Below, piece after piece: positions 1 through 6,765 of a stretch of 8,370 nt of DNA. The notes under the pieces are model-generated. The model was not told where the DNA came from. It saw only the letters and a program-made list of their open reading frames with translations, and did no database searches. Within the stretch, counting starts at the first letter, position 1. The number at the start of each line of letters is the position of its first letter. The stretch is taken from assembly GCA_030604585.1 (NCBI GenBank), contig JAUVVP010000059.1:1-8370 (forward strand), in the 5' to 3' direction. The DNA comes from Planctomycetota bacterium (GTDB lineage: Bacteria; Planctomycetota; Brocadiia; SM23-32). The translations under genes and the position numbers were made by a program.

Positions 1-222
1 AATCCCGACGACCTGGATGCCCGCTACGACCTGGCCTGCTGCCTGGCCGCCGAGGGCCAGTACGAAGGGGCCCTCGATGAATTCCTGAAGGTCGTCACCG
101 CCGACAGGGCCTTCCGCGACCAGGCGGCCAAGAACGCCATGGTCCGCATCTTCTCACTGGTCGGCCCGCGCAGCGAACTGGCCGACACCTACCGCAAGAA
201 GCTGGCCGGTGTGCTCTACTGA
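1..222 (+). CDS. CnoX/YbbN-like thioredoxin co-chaperone, C-terminal fragment
   Basis: Only the last 73 residues are in the window; the gene enters from the left edge in frame 1 and stops at TGA 220-222. The visible part starts NPDDLDARYDLACCLAAEGQ and continues with an LDEFLKVVTADRAFRDQAAK helix pair, then MVRIFSLVGPRSELADTYRKKL. This is the TPR-like helical tail typical of CnoX/YbbN proteins, in which an N-terminal thioredoxin fold is followed by TPR repeats. Known members act as chaperedoxins, protecting proteins from oxidative aggregation and passing them to chaperones. The thioredoxin domain and any CXXC or SXXC motif lie outside the window, so the redox state of the active site cannot be judged. 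The gene converges on the GT87 gene with 19 bases between the two stops. A generic TPR protein is the main alternative. Confidence 0.7.
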   Translation, partial: NPDDLDARYDLACCLAAEGQYEGALDEFLKVVTADRAFRDQAAKNAMVRIFSLVGPRSELADTYRKKLAGVLY

Positions 223-245
223 GGCCCTTCCGGCCCAGGGCTCAG
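219..245. terminator. Possible bidirectional terminator hairpin between convergent stops
   Basis: CTGAG (219-223) plus CCC (225-227) can pair with GGG (238-240) plus CTCAG (241-245), giving 8 base pairs with one bulged G and a 10-base loop. The TGA stop of the left gene (220-222) and the TCA complement of the GT87 stop (242-244) pair with each other in the stem. There is no T-tract on either side, so an efficient Rho-independent terminator is not proven. The position between two convergent genes only 19 bases apart favours a role in ending transcription. Confidence 0.35.
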
Positions 246-1624
246 GCGGGAGCATCCGCAGCATTGTCAACAGGCGCGGCAGCCTCCGTTGCGGCCTGCG
301 ACCGCCCCTCCCGATGGAGTCGGCAAGCCACGTAGAGGGTAAGGCCCCAGAGAAGCAGCACGCCGGCCGTGCCGACGGACATCTCCTTGAGCCACTTCAC
401 GGCGATCAGGCTCGCCAGCACGAAGCCGCCTACCACGCCCCAGGAGATACTGCTGCCGATCCGGCGGCCCGCGTGCCGAAAGCAGAAGGCGGACAAGGCG
501 CCGAACGGGACGACGAGGACCGCCAGGTGGCTGCCGTGCGAAACGTCCGACAGCAGCAGCATGCCCAACGGCACGAGGGCGAACAGCACGGGGCCCAGGT
601 CCCCCTCCGGCCGCGCCGGCGGAAGCAGCCACGCTGCCAGCAGTGCCACGAGAATGACGACCTTCAGCCCGGTCGCTATCCTGCTGACCGTCGCCATGGA
701 TAGGTCGGCAACGTTGACGTAACGCGGATGGCTTTGCCTGCCGGCATTGTAATGCGTCAGGTAGCGGACGAGGGCCGCTTTGGGCGACTGGTTGATGCGC
801 CGGTAGGAGCGGCCGATGAAGGCCTCGGGCCCCTTGGTCCCGTAAGGTATGAGGACGCGCGTGACCCAGGAGCGGTGCCGAGCGACGGCTCCGTCAACGC
901 CCCACACGAGAGCCGGCAACATGACGGTGCAGACGAGGCCGGCGGCTATCATGGCCCCGGCTGCGCGCCACTTGCGGCGGCACAGCAGGTAGACGCCGAA
1001 CAGGCCCGGCGTAAGCTTGAAGGCCGCGGCTATCCCCAACAGGGCTCCGCTGGCCCCCGGACGGTTCCGCGCGAACATCAAGTACATGGCGCCGGCCACC
1101 AGCATGACGACGAACATGTCCGTCTCGGCACGCGCAATGGCGTTCAGCATCAGCCCGCCGCAGCAGACCCAGAGCAGCGCCGGTGCGCACCAATCGGCGC
1201 GCCGGCCGTCGGGCTCTCGGCAGGCCCTCGTCACGGAGCGGGCCGCCCACACGGTCATGGCCACCATGACGACCAGCAGCAGGGCTGCGCTGGCCCCCAA
1301 CTGAACCTGCTCGGCCAGGGAAGTGCCGACGAGGGGATGGTCCTTGTCCGGCACGGCCCCTATCGGGAAGAGGCCGAAGGGCGACCAGAAGAGGGGGAAG
1401 GAAGGCGGGTAGGCGCGCACGTGCGCGATGTCCCGGTACTGGTCCTTGTTCTGGACGATGCTGACCTGGACGATGCGGCGGAAGCCCATGAACTCCGAGG
1501 AGCCCCGCAGCGCCCGCTCCGTGCCGGACACCACCACGAACAGGGCCAGCACGCCGAACAGCCCCGTCAGGGCCCACTTGCAGGCTCTCTTCTGCCACAG
1601 GCGGCAGAAGCCCTTCAGGTTCAT
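242..1624 (-). CDS. GT87-family (DUF2029) integral membrane glycosyltransferase
   Basis: A 460-residue, very hydrophobic protein with about ten or more predicted membrane segments, the first at residues 18-33. The first extracytoplasmic loop carries an acidic residue (E44 in SSEF) in the region where GT-C transferases keep a catalytic acid, then DQYRD (61-65) and the family-typical AYPPSFPLFWSPFGLFP. An AAFKLTPGLFGVYLLCRRKW block in the middle is also typical of GT87. Known relatives such as mycobacterial PimE transfer mannose from polyprenyl-phosphate-mannose on the outer face of the membrane; donor and acceptor here are unknown. The start ATG overlaps the TGA of the upstream oxidoreductase by 4 bases, and AAGGGA lies a few bases before it, so it is the third gene of a tightly coupled operon. 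An arabinofuranosyl- or other GT-C transferase cannot be excluded. Confidence 0.82.
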   Translation of the reverse strand: MNLKGFCRLWQKRACKWALTGLFGVLALFVVVSGTERALRGSSEFMGFRRIVQVSIVQNKDQYRDIAHVRAYPPSFPLFWSPFGLFPIGAVPDKDHPLVGTSLAEQVQLGASAALLLVVMVAMTVWAARSVTRACREPDGRRADWCAPALLWVCCGGLMLNAIARAETDMFVVMLVAGAMYLMFARNRPGASGALLGIAAAFKLTPGLFGVYLLCRRKWRAAGAMIAAGLVCTVMLPALVWGVDGAVARHRSWVTRVLIPYGTKGPEAFIGRSYRRINQSPKAALVRYLTHYNAGRQSHPRYVNVADLSMATVSRIATGLKVVILVALLAAWLLPPARPEGDLGPVLFALVPLGMLLLSDVSHGSHLAVLVVPFGALSAFCFRHAGRRIGSSISWGVVGGFVLASLIAVKWLKEMSVGTAGVLLLWGLTLYVACRLHREGRSQAATEAAAPVDNAADAPA

Positions 1625-3051
1625 GTCTCGTCCCTTTGCCAGGTCTCGGCGTAGCCTTTCTCGCGGCCGATTTCGTCCAAGTCGTGGTCGTGGCCGAGCA
1701 CGTTCTCGGCCGCCTTCAGGCCCATGTCCATGTAGTGGTCCGAGCTGGTGTAGCGGAACGACGCGTTGCGGCCGATGTTATACAGGTTGGAGAACCGGCT
1801 CAGGTAGCCGGTGAGGACCTCGAGATCCTCCCGGTAGCCGAGATTGTAGATAGGGTACGCCTTCGCCAGCCGGACGACGGCGCCGTCGCTGACCCAGTCG
1901 CGGTCGATCAGCCCCATCCCCGCCAGGTCCATAGCGGCCCCGTGGGCCAGCTCTTTGGCGTCCTTCTGCCAGTAGGAGTCCCCCTGCCGGCAGAAGTACT
2001 CCAGCACCAGGCCCGTCCTGTCCGGCGGGGCCATCTCGGGGCTCCAGTTCTTCGGCTCGTGCAGCCGGTAGAAGCCGATCTCCGGTGAAGGCACATAGAT
2101 CCAGTGGTCCGGGCTGACCCGCTCCACATTGAGAACGAGGAACAGGACTATGACGCTTCGGTAACGGAGCCCGGCGGCCGACTCCCTGACCTGAGGGGGC
2201 GCGGCGGGCCGAAGGAGCCCGACGAGCTCGTCCACAGCGATGCAGTTGATGAACTCGCAGCAGGGCTGCCTCATCGTCCCGCCCTCGGGTCGCCCAGTGA
2301 CCACCGCCGTAATCACGCCATCCCTGTGCTCGACCTCAATCACGTCGTGCTCGGTCAGTATCCTGTTGGGCTCGGCGACGGCCCTCGCCATGGCGTCCGG
2401 TATCTGGCCGAACCCGTAGCGCGGATAGATGAAGCGCCGGACGGGGGAATCGTCCTCGCCTTTGCGCAGGATGGCGTCCTTGACGGCCTCGCGGAAAGAG
2501 AGCCCCTTTATCCGCTGCTCGGCGAAGTCCGCTGAAAGCTCCGTGCACGGCACGCCCCACGTCTTCTCGGTATAGACCCGGAAGAACGCCTCGTAGAGAT
2601 ACCTGCCGAAGCGGCTCAGCGCCCACTGCTCGAAGGTCTCCTCCTCCTCTGCCCCGGCAAAGGCGTTCCGCAGCTTCATCGTGCCGTAGTCGAGGGCGGC
2701 CTTGCCGGCGCCCACTATGCCGAGCGCCTTCAGAGTATTGAAGAGGCCGAGCGGATACTTGAAGAAGCGGCCGTTGAACAGGACGCGGCTCAGCCGGTCC
2801 ACTTCCAGCAGGTCCTCACCGACCAGGTCCTCGACCAGCTCCTGCACTTGGGCCTTCTTGGTGTAGAAGCGGTGGCCGCCCAGGTCGAACCGGAAGTCGC
2901 CATAGCGGAGCGTGCGTGAATGGCCGCCGACGTGAGCCGACCTCTCGAAGAGGACGAAAGGCACGTCCGCGCGCCCCTGAAGGCGATAGGCGGCCGCCAG
3001 GCCGGCCACGCCGGCCCCGGCAATGACGATGGGGTCACTCGCAGCGCTCAT
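1621..3051 (-). CDS. FAD-dependent oxidoreductase of the amine oxidase/UGM-like superfamily, polysaccharide-cluster type
   Basis: 476 residues. The N-terminus has the Rossmann dinucleotide motif GAGVAG (12-17), the ribose-binding acid E36 and the second FAD motif VGGHSR (41-46), followed by DLGGHRFYTK (from 56). The C-terminus contains NLYNIGRNASFRYTSSDHYM followed by an alanine-rich helix, the usual FAD-closing region of this family. This combination is familiar from unnamed NAD(P)/FAD-dependent oxidoreductases in exopolysaccharide and lipid-linked glycan clusters, which are often misnamed protoporphyrinogen oxidase or UDP-galactopyranose mutase. The substrate is unknown; a sugar nucleotide, a lipid-linked sugar or a polyprenyl group are candidates by inference. 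No signal peptide is evident, so it is probably cytosolic or membrane-peripheral. Its start overlaps the deacetylase stop by 4 bases (ATGA), with no strong Shine-Dalgarno, which points to translational coupling. Confidence 0.82.
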   Translation of the reverse strand: MSAASDPIVIAGAGVAGLAAAYRLQGRADVPFVLFERSAHVGGHSRTLRYGDFRFDLGGHRFYTKKAQVQELVEDLVGEDLLEVDRLSRVLFNGRFFKYPLGLFNTLKALGIVGAGKAALDYGTMKLRNAFAGAEEEETFEQWALSRFGRYLYEAFFRVYTEKTWGVPCTELSADFAEQRIKGLSFREAVKDAILRKGEDDSPVRRFIYPRYGFGQIPDAMARAVAEPNRILTEHDVIEVEHRDGVITAVVTGRPEGGTMRQPCCEFINCIAVDELVGLLRPAAPPQVRESAAGLRYRSVIVLFLVLNVERVSPDHWIYVPSPEIGFYRLHEPKNWSPEMAPPDRTGLVLEYFCRQGDSYWQKDAKELAHGAAMDLAGMGLIDRDWVSDGAVVRLAKAYPIYNLGYREDLEVLTGYLSRFSNLYNIGRNASFRYTSSDHYMDMGLKAAENVLGHDHDLDEIGREKGYAETWQRDET

Positions 3052-3833
3052 CTCAGTTCGGTCGCAGTCCTTGCCGGCTCTTCTGAATCGTTCAGTATCT
3101 CGCTGCAGGTGACGAACTCGCCGTCCAGGGCCTCCAGCGCCTCATCCAGTATCCCCCAGGCCGCCTCGCCGCAGTTGCGCGTCAGCACCGGCCGCAGCGG
3201 CGCCGGCAGGACCGAAGCGGTCTCGGCCGGCAGGAACTCGTGCAGGTGCAGGTACAGAAGGGACGCGGACCGCTGAAGAAGCCTTCCCGCCAGCGGCGCC
3301 AGCAGCCGCAGCCAGGTCAGCGAGAGCGGCAGCAGCCCCCCGCCCATCGCCGAGGTCGGAAACTCGTAAGTTGGACCCAACCGGAAGGGGCAGGGCAGCG
3401 AGTCGAGCCGCCCGTTGACCGGCCCCGGCACGACGCTGCCGAGTGAGGCGTCGTATCGGTAGCCTGCCTCTCTCAGAAGCCTGGAGAATCCCGCGCAGCG
3501 CCGGAAGAAAGGCGCCCGGAAGCCCTCGACTTCCTTGCCGCACTGCCGGAGGCGCCGGCGCGACTCCGTCAGCTCGCGCAGCGCGTCCGCCCGGTCCAGC
3601 CCGTCCAGCGCGCGATGGCTGCGGCCGTGCGACGCTATCTCGTGCCGCTCGGCCAGCGCGGCCATCACCTCCCCCGATGAATCCATCAGGTCGCTCACCA
3701 CAAAGAACGTCGCGCGCATCCGGCGCTCTTCCAGGAACCGAAGGAACCGCGGCGTGATCTCCCGAAGCGCCCGCGTGCCCCTCACCCCCCAATCGGGCTC
3801 CAGGTCGACCGTCAGAGCAATGCGCTTGGACAT
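3048..3833 (-). CDS. Polysaccharide deacetylase (NodB homology domain)
   Basis: 261 residues covering one NodB-type deacetylase domain. Motif 1 is TVDLEPDW (8-15), with D10 as the likely catalytic base and E12/D14 replacing the usual paired Asp. Motif 2 is SHGRSH (68-73), supplying the two metal-binding histidines H69 and H73. Motif 3 is RAPFFR (106-111), motif 4 is YRYDAS (125-130), and motif 5 is YLHLHEF (194-200) with the second catalytic histidine. The family removes N- or O-acetyl groups from glycans using a divalent metal. No signal peptide or membrane anchor is visible, so it probably acts in the cytoplasm on a precursor, unlike secreted chitin or peptidoglycan deacetylases. It is the first gene of the three-gene operon. 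AGGGAG lies only one base before the ATG, which is unusually tight; the start is still chosen because motif 1 follows directly. Confidence 0.87.
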   Translation of the reverse strand: MSKRIALTVDLEPDWGVRGTRALREITPRFLRFLEERRMRATFFVVSDLMDSSGEVMAALAERHEIASHGRSHRALDGLDRADALRELTESRRRLRQCGKEVEGFRAPFFRRCAGFSRLLREAGYRYDASLGSVVPGPVNGRLDSLPCPFRLGPTYEFPTSAMGGGLLPLSLTWLRLLAPLAGRLLQRSASLLYLHLHEFLPAETASVLPAPLRPVLTRNCGEAAWGILDEALEALDGEFVTCSEILNDSEEPARTATELR

Positions 3834-3886
3834 TCTCCCTGCCGGGCCGAAGTCAGCACAACCACTACGGGCTCAAGCGATGCACG

Positions 3887-3916
3887 ATTATGGCAGATTC
3901 GCGCGCCCCATTGCAA
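3887..3916 (-). promoter_or_regulatory. Predicted sigma70-like promoter of the deacetylase-oxidoreductase-GT87 operon
   Basis: On the minus strand, TTGCAA (3916-3911) is followed after 18 bases by CATAAT (3892-3887). The expected start is near 3880, giving a leader of roughly 45 bases before the deacetylase ATG at 3833. Prediction rests on hexamer match and spacing only. Confidence 0.5.
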
Positions 3917-3929
3917 CCGGCCGCCCTGC

Positions 3930-3958
3930 TTGCAAGCGTCCATCCGCCCGCCTATAAT
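3930..3958 (+). promoter_or_regulatory. Predicted sigma70-like promoter of aroA
   Basis: TTGCAA (3930-3935), 17 bases, then a perfect TATAAT (3953-3958). The transcript would start near 3965, about 33 bases before the aroA ATG. The same TTGCAA hexamer occurs 19 bases upstream (3911-3916), where it can serve as the -35 of the divergent operon. Confidence 0.65.
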
Positions 3959-3997
3959 CCTGGGCGTGGCCCCCGTGCTCGGAGGGAATTGCAGCGC

Positions 3998-5278
3998 ATG
4001 AAACTGAAGGTGACCCGCGGCGGCCTGTCCGGGAGCGTCACCATCCCGGGCAGCAAGTCGCACACCATCCGCGGGCTGATCATCGGCGCCCTGGCCGACG
4101 GCACGTCGGTCCTGGACCGGCCGTTGCGCTCCAGCGATACGGAGAGCTGCATCCGCGTATGCGAAGCGCTCGGCGCGCGGGTCGCTGCGGCCGACAACCG
4201 GAAGTGGCTGATACAGGGGACCGGAGGCGAGCTGCAGGCGGCCGGCGCGCCGGTGGACGTCGGCAACTCGGGAACAACCCTCTTCCTGGCGATGACGGCG
4301 GCCGCGCTGGCCCCGGGCGAGACGGAATTCACCGGCGACGAGCAGACGCGACGCCGGCCGGCCGGGCCGTTGATGGCGGCGCTTCGGTCCATGGGCGCGA
4401 TGGCATACTCGCGCCACGGCAATCAGTGCGCCCCCCTGGTCGTCGGCGGTGGGCTGCGGGGCGGACAGGTCTCTATCGAGTGTCCCACCAGCCAGTATCT
4501 GTCGAGTCTCCTGATCGGTTGTCCTCTGGCCCAGGGGGACACCGTCATCGAGGTGCCGCTGCTGAATGAGAAGCCTTACGTCGGCATGACGCTCGGATGG
4601 CTGGACGCGTTGGGCATGGAGTGGCGCGGAGCGGGAGATTTCAGTCGGTTCGAGCTGCGGGGCGGACAGCGCTACCCGTCGTTCGAGCGCGCCGTGCCGG
4701 CGGACTTCTCCAGCGCCACCTTCTTCCTGGTCGCTGCGGCCGTAACCGGATCGCGCTTGTTCCTGCGCGGGCTGGACATGCAGGACACCCAGGGCGACAA
4801 GGCCGTCGTCGGTATGCTGGAGGCGATGGGCTGCGAGGTCCAGGTCGAGGCCGGCGGCATCACCATCGAGGGGCCGGACCGGTTGCGGGGAGGCACCTTC
4901 GACCTGAACGCCACTCCCGACGCCCTGCCGGCCATGGCGGTGGCGGGCTGTCTGGCCCGGGGCGAGACCCGCCTTCTGAACGTGCCGCAGGCCCGGGCCA
5001 AGGAGACCGACCGCCTGGCGGTCATGGGCCGGGAGCTGCGCAAGCTGGGCGCCGAGGTGGAGGAGCTGCCCGACGGCCTCATCCTGAGCGAAAGCCGGCT
5101 GACCGGCGCTGAGGTGGACGGCCACGGCGACCACCGCGTCGTGATGGCCCTTGCCGTGGCGGGCCTGGCCGCCGAGGGGGCAACCGCCGTATCAACGGCC
5201 GAGGCGGCCGCGGTGACATTTCCCGACTTCGTCGATCTCATGCGCGAAGTGGGCGCCGAGATCGAGTTATCGGCGTAG
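3998..5278 (+). CDS. aroA: 3-phosphoshikimate 1-carboxyvinyltransferase (EPSP synthase), divergent type
   Basis: 426 residues, the normal length of the family. It joins phosphoenolpyruvate to shikimate-3-phosphate in the sixth step of aromatic amino acid synthesis, in the cytosol. Conserved points (E. coli numbers in brackets): K20 (K22) and R25 (R27) in GSKSHTIR; N90-G92-T93 (N94, G96, T97) in GNSGTT; R120 (R124) in RRRPAGPL; T164-S165-Q166 (S169-S170-Q171); D236 in DFSSATFFL (D242); D308 (D313); K335-E336-x-D-R339 (K340-E341-R344); DHR ending at R380 (R386). Differences: F96 replaces R100, L97 replaces P101, and V406 replaces K411. Start chosen at ATG 3998 because GGAGGG lies 11 bases upstream and the first beta strand follows; a longer frame from 3890 would read through the promoter. 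MurA is excluded by the KETDR and DHR context. It has its own promoter and no aro neighbours here. Confidence 0.93.
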   Translation: MKLKVTRGGLSGSVTIPGSKSHTIRGLIIGALADGTSVLDRPLRSSDTESCIRVCEALGARVAAADNRKWLIQGTGGELQAAGAPVDVGNSGTTLFLAMTAAALAPGETEFTGDEQTRRRPAGPLMAALRSMGAMAYSRHGNQCAPLVVGGGLRGGQVSIECPTSQYLSSLLIGCPLAQGDTVIEVPLLNEKPYVGMTLGWLDALGMEWRGAGDFSRFELRGGQRYPSFERAVPADFSSATFFLVAAAVTGSRLFLRGLDMQDTQGDKAVVGMLEAMGCEVQVEAGGITIEGPDRLRGGTFDLNATPDALPAMAVAGCLARGETRLLNVPQARAKETDRLAVMGRELRKLGAEVEELPDGLILSESRLTGAEVDGHGDHRVVMALAVAGLAAEGATAVSTAEAAAVTFPDFVDLMREVGAEIELSA

Positions 5279-5338
5279 CTCGGCAGCCGCGAGCGGCCCG
5301 CTCTCCCCGGCCCCCATCGAAGGAACGGGCCCCTGTCT

Positions 5339-5367
5339 TTGCCCGGCCGTCCGCCAGGCGATATAAT
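5339..5367 (+). promoter_or_regulatory. Predicted sigma70-like promoter of the MFS transporter gene
   Basis: TTGCCC (5339-5344), 17 bases, then a perfect TATAAT (5362-5367). Initiation is expected at about A5374/A5375. The -35 matches the consensus at four of six positions. This places a terminator hairpin inside the untranslated leader of the MFS gene. Confidence 0.6.
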
Positions 5368-5373
5368 GGCCGC

Positions 5374-5470
5374 AACAGGGGCTTGTCCTGGCAGCAGGTC
5401 GGCGGCGGCAGCTCTGTCCCGAGCGCCAATCGGCGCGGACAGGGCGGTTTTTTTGCTCGGAGCATCACAG
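5374..5470 (+). promoter_or_regulatory. Candidate attenuator or riboswitch leader of the MFS gene
   Basis: The leader runs from the predicted transcript start to the MFS start codon. ACAGGG (5375-5380) can pair with CTCTGT (5412-5417, one G-U pair), which is the 5' arm of the terminator. The same ACAGGG recurs at 5439-5444 in the terminator's 3' arm. The two pairings exclude each other. CAGG (5376-5379) can also pair with CCTG (5387-5390), and that CCTG with CAGG (5395-5398), giving further switch states. The Shine-Dalgarno CGGAG (5458-5462) follows the T-tract at once. I match it to no known riboswitch class, and no convincing leader peptide is present. Ligand and regulator are unknown. Confidence 0.45.
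5411..5454 (+). terminator. Strong intrinsic terminator in the MFS leader
   Basis: GCTCTGTCC (5411-5419) pairs with GGACAGGGC (5437-5445, one G-U). After a 3-base bulge (5420-5422), GCGCC (5423-5427) pairs with GGCGC (5432-5436) around an AATC loop. Two bases later comes a run of seven Ts (5448-5454). This is a textbook Rho-independent terminator. It could end aroA transcripts (133 bases after that stop), but MFS transcription from any upstream promoter must also pass it. Confidence 0.8.
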
Positions 5471-6712
5471 GTGAGCCTGTCCCAGTCCAAGTGGAACATG
5501 GGGTGCCACGTGCTCGACGGCGTGTTCTTCGGCGCCGCGATGGTCACCTTGAGCAGGCAGATCGTCATACCCAACATGATCGCGGACCTGACGGACAGCG
5601 CCCTCGTGCTGGGGCTTGTGCCTCTGGCGATCCAGTTCGGCCTGCTGCTGCCGCAGATGTTCTACGCGAAGAAGGTGGAAGGCCTGGCCTACAAGAAGCG
5701 TGCCGTGCTGGTCTGCGCGCTCCTTCAGCGGGCAGGATGGCTGATCTTCCTGTTCTCGCTGTACCTGCGCTGGGAGACCACCTTCACGCTCACGGTCCTC
5801 TTCGCCATGCTGGTGGGCAACAGCCTGGGATCGGGCTTGATCATACCGGTCTGGAGCGACTGGTACGCCAAGACGGTTCCGGAGCACATGTGGGGCAGGC
5901 TGCTGGGCGTGCGGCGCGCGATCCCGATGGTCCTGGGTGTCGGCCTGGGCAAGTTGATCGAACAGATCATGGAACACAACCCGGCCCCCAGGCGCTACCA
6001 GATGATCGTCATACTTGGTCTCGTCTTCTACGCCGTGTCCCTCCTGTTCGTCGCGCTGGTGCGGGAGGAGCGCCACGAGGGCCTGCCGAACCAGTCCGGC
6101 ACGAGCTGGAAGGACTACTTCAGGGGCCTGGCCGCCATCCTTCTGCGACGACGCGATTTCCGGGCGTTCATGATCGCTTCCCTCCTGGTCACCCTCCCGG
6201 TGGTGATAACGTCGACCTTCCTGATGAAGTACGCCCTGGCATATCCGGAGGTCAAGGAGGGCCTGGCAGGCACCTTCACGATGTTCTACTGGGGCGCCGT
6301 GGGTGTCGGGTCGCTGGTTGGAGGGCTGCTCAGCGACAAGAAGAGCGTCATCTTCCCGTTCCGTATCTTTCCGCTGTTCGTGGTTGCCGGTGCCTTCGTG
6401 GCCGCCCTGTCAAGTCGCCCGGCAATGGTCTCGACGGCCTGGTGCCTGGTAGGGTTCGCCTTCGGGGCGCAGATGGTCGTCACGATGCCAGCGTTGTTCC
6501 GCTTCTCGGGCCCTCACCGGCGCCCCAGCTACACGGCCGTTCGGTTCACGGTCCTGGGTGCCGCGGCCGGGGTCGTCCCGCCGCTGCTGGGGATCGCCAA
6601 GGACGCCGGGATACTGGACTACCCCCACGTTTTCATCCTGTGCGCGGCGTTGGCTTTCGCAGGGTGGGTCCTCTTCCTGCGGATGCCGTCTCCGCAACGC
6701 GCGCCATCCTGA
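5471..6712 (+). CDS. Major facilitator superfamily (MFS) transporter
   Basis: 413 residues with about twelve hydrophobic segments in two halves, consistent with a complete MFS permease of the inner membrane. The loop between helices 2 and 3 reads YAKKVEGLAYKKRAVLV, and the matching loop in the second half reads GGLLSDKKSVIFPFR, in the place of the MFS signature motif A. A charged central loop (REERHEGLPNQSG) separates the halves. The substrate cannot be read from the sequence; nearby genes hint only weakly at sugars or organic acids. The GTG at 5471 is chosen as start because CGGAG (5458-5462) lies 8 bases before it. A frame open from 5339 would be translated through the promoter and terminator hairpin and gives a non-membrane, low-complexity extension. 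ATG 5498 is a weaker alternative. Expression probably depends on read-through of the leader terminator. Confidence 0.85.
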   Translation: MSLSQSKWNMGCHVLDGVFFGAAMVTLSRQIVIPNMIADLTDSALVLGLVPLAIQFGLLLPQMFYAKKVEGLAYKKRAVLVCALLQRAGWLIFLFSLYLRWETTFTLTVLFAMLVGNSLGSGLIIPVWSDWYAKTVPEHMWGRLLGVRRAIPMVLGVGLGKLIEQIMEHNPAPRRYQMIVILGLVFYAVSLLFVALVREERHEGLPNQSGTSWKDYFRGLAAILLRRRDFRAFMIASLLVTLPVVITSTFLMKYALAYPEVKEGLAGTFTMFYWGAVGVGSLVGGLLSDKKSVIFPFRIFPLFVVAGAFVAALSSRPAMVSTAWCLVGFAFGAQMVVTMPALFRFSGPHRRPSYTAVRFTVLGAAAGVVPPLLGIAKDAGILDYPHVFILCAALAFAGWVLFLRMPSPQRAPS

Positions 6713-6731
6713 CGGCCGCGCGTCCGGTCCT

Positions 6732-6760
6732 TTGACCGCCCGCCGCCCCGGTGCTACAAT
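6732..6760 (+). promoter_or_regulatory. Predicted sigma70-like promoter of the RraA-family gene
   Basis: TTGACC (6732-6737), 17 bases, then TACAAT (6755-6760). This is five of six consensus bases in each hexamer with ideal spacing, so the gene is probably transcribed independently of the MFS gene. The expected start is near 6767, about 56 bases before the ATG. Confidence 0.7.
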
Positions 6761-6765
6761 CCCGC

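Noticed and set aside
728..1654. Long plus-strand open frame opposite the GT87 gene
   Set aside because: The composition (G, R, H and Q rich with no fold motif) is that of an antisense shadow in GC-rich DNA; the minus-strand membrane protein explains the region.
3890..3997. Upstream in-frame extension of aroA
   Set aside because: It would start before the TTGCAA/TATAAT promoter and adds a stretch unlike any AroA N-terminus; ATG 3998 has GGAGGG upstream and gives the normal length.
3812..5134. 440-codon minus-strand open frame opposite aroA
   Set aside because: It lies fully antisense to a well-conserved EPSP synthase and crosses the divergent promoter region; no recognisable domain.
5374..5454. 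Known riboswitch classes (fluoride, guanidine, preQ1, SAM/SAH, glycine, ZTP) in the MFS leader
   Set aside because: I found none of their conserved core strings by eye; the leader is also shorter than most of them. A covariance-model search would be decisive.
5339..5470. Upstream in-frame extension of the MFS transporter
   Set aside because: It overlaps the predicted promoter and terminator hairpin and is not membrane-like; GTG 5471 has a well-spaced Shine-Dalgarno.
6697..6723. Hairpin ACGCGCG/CGCGCGT across the MFS stop codon as a terminator
   Set aside because: The 13-base loop is wide and no T-tract follows directly; simple CG-alternating arms are common by chance at this GC.
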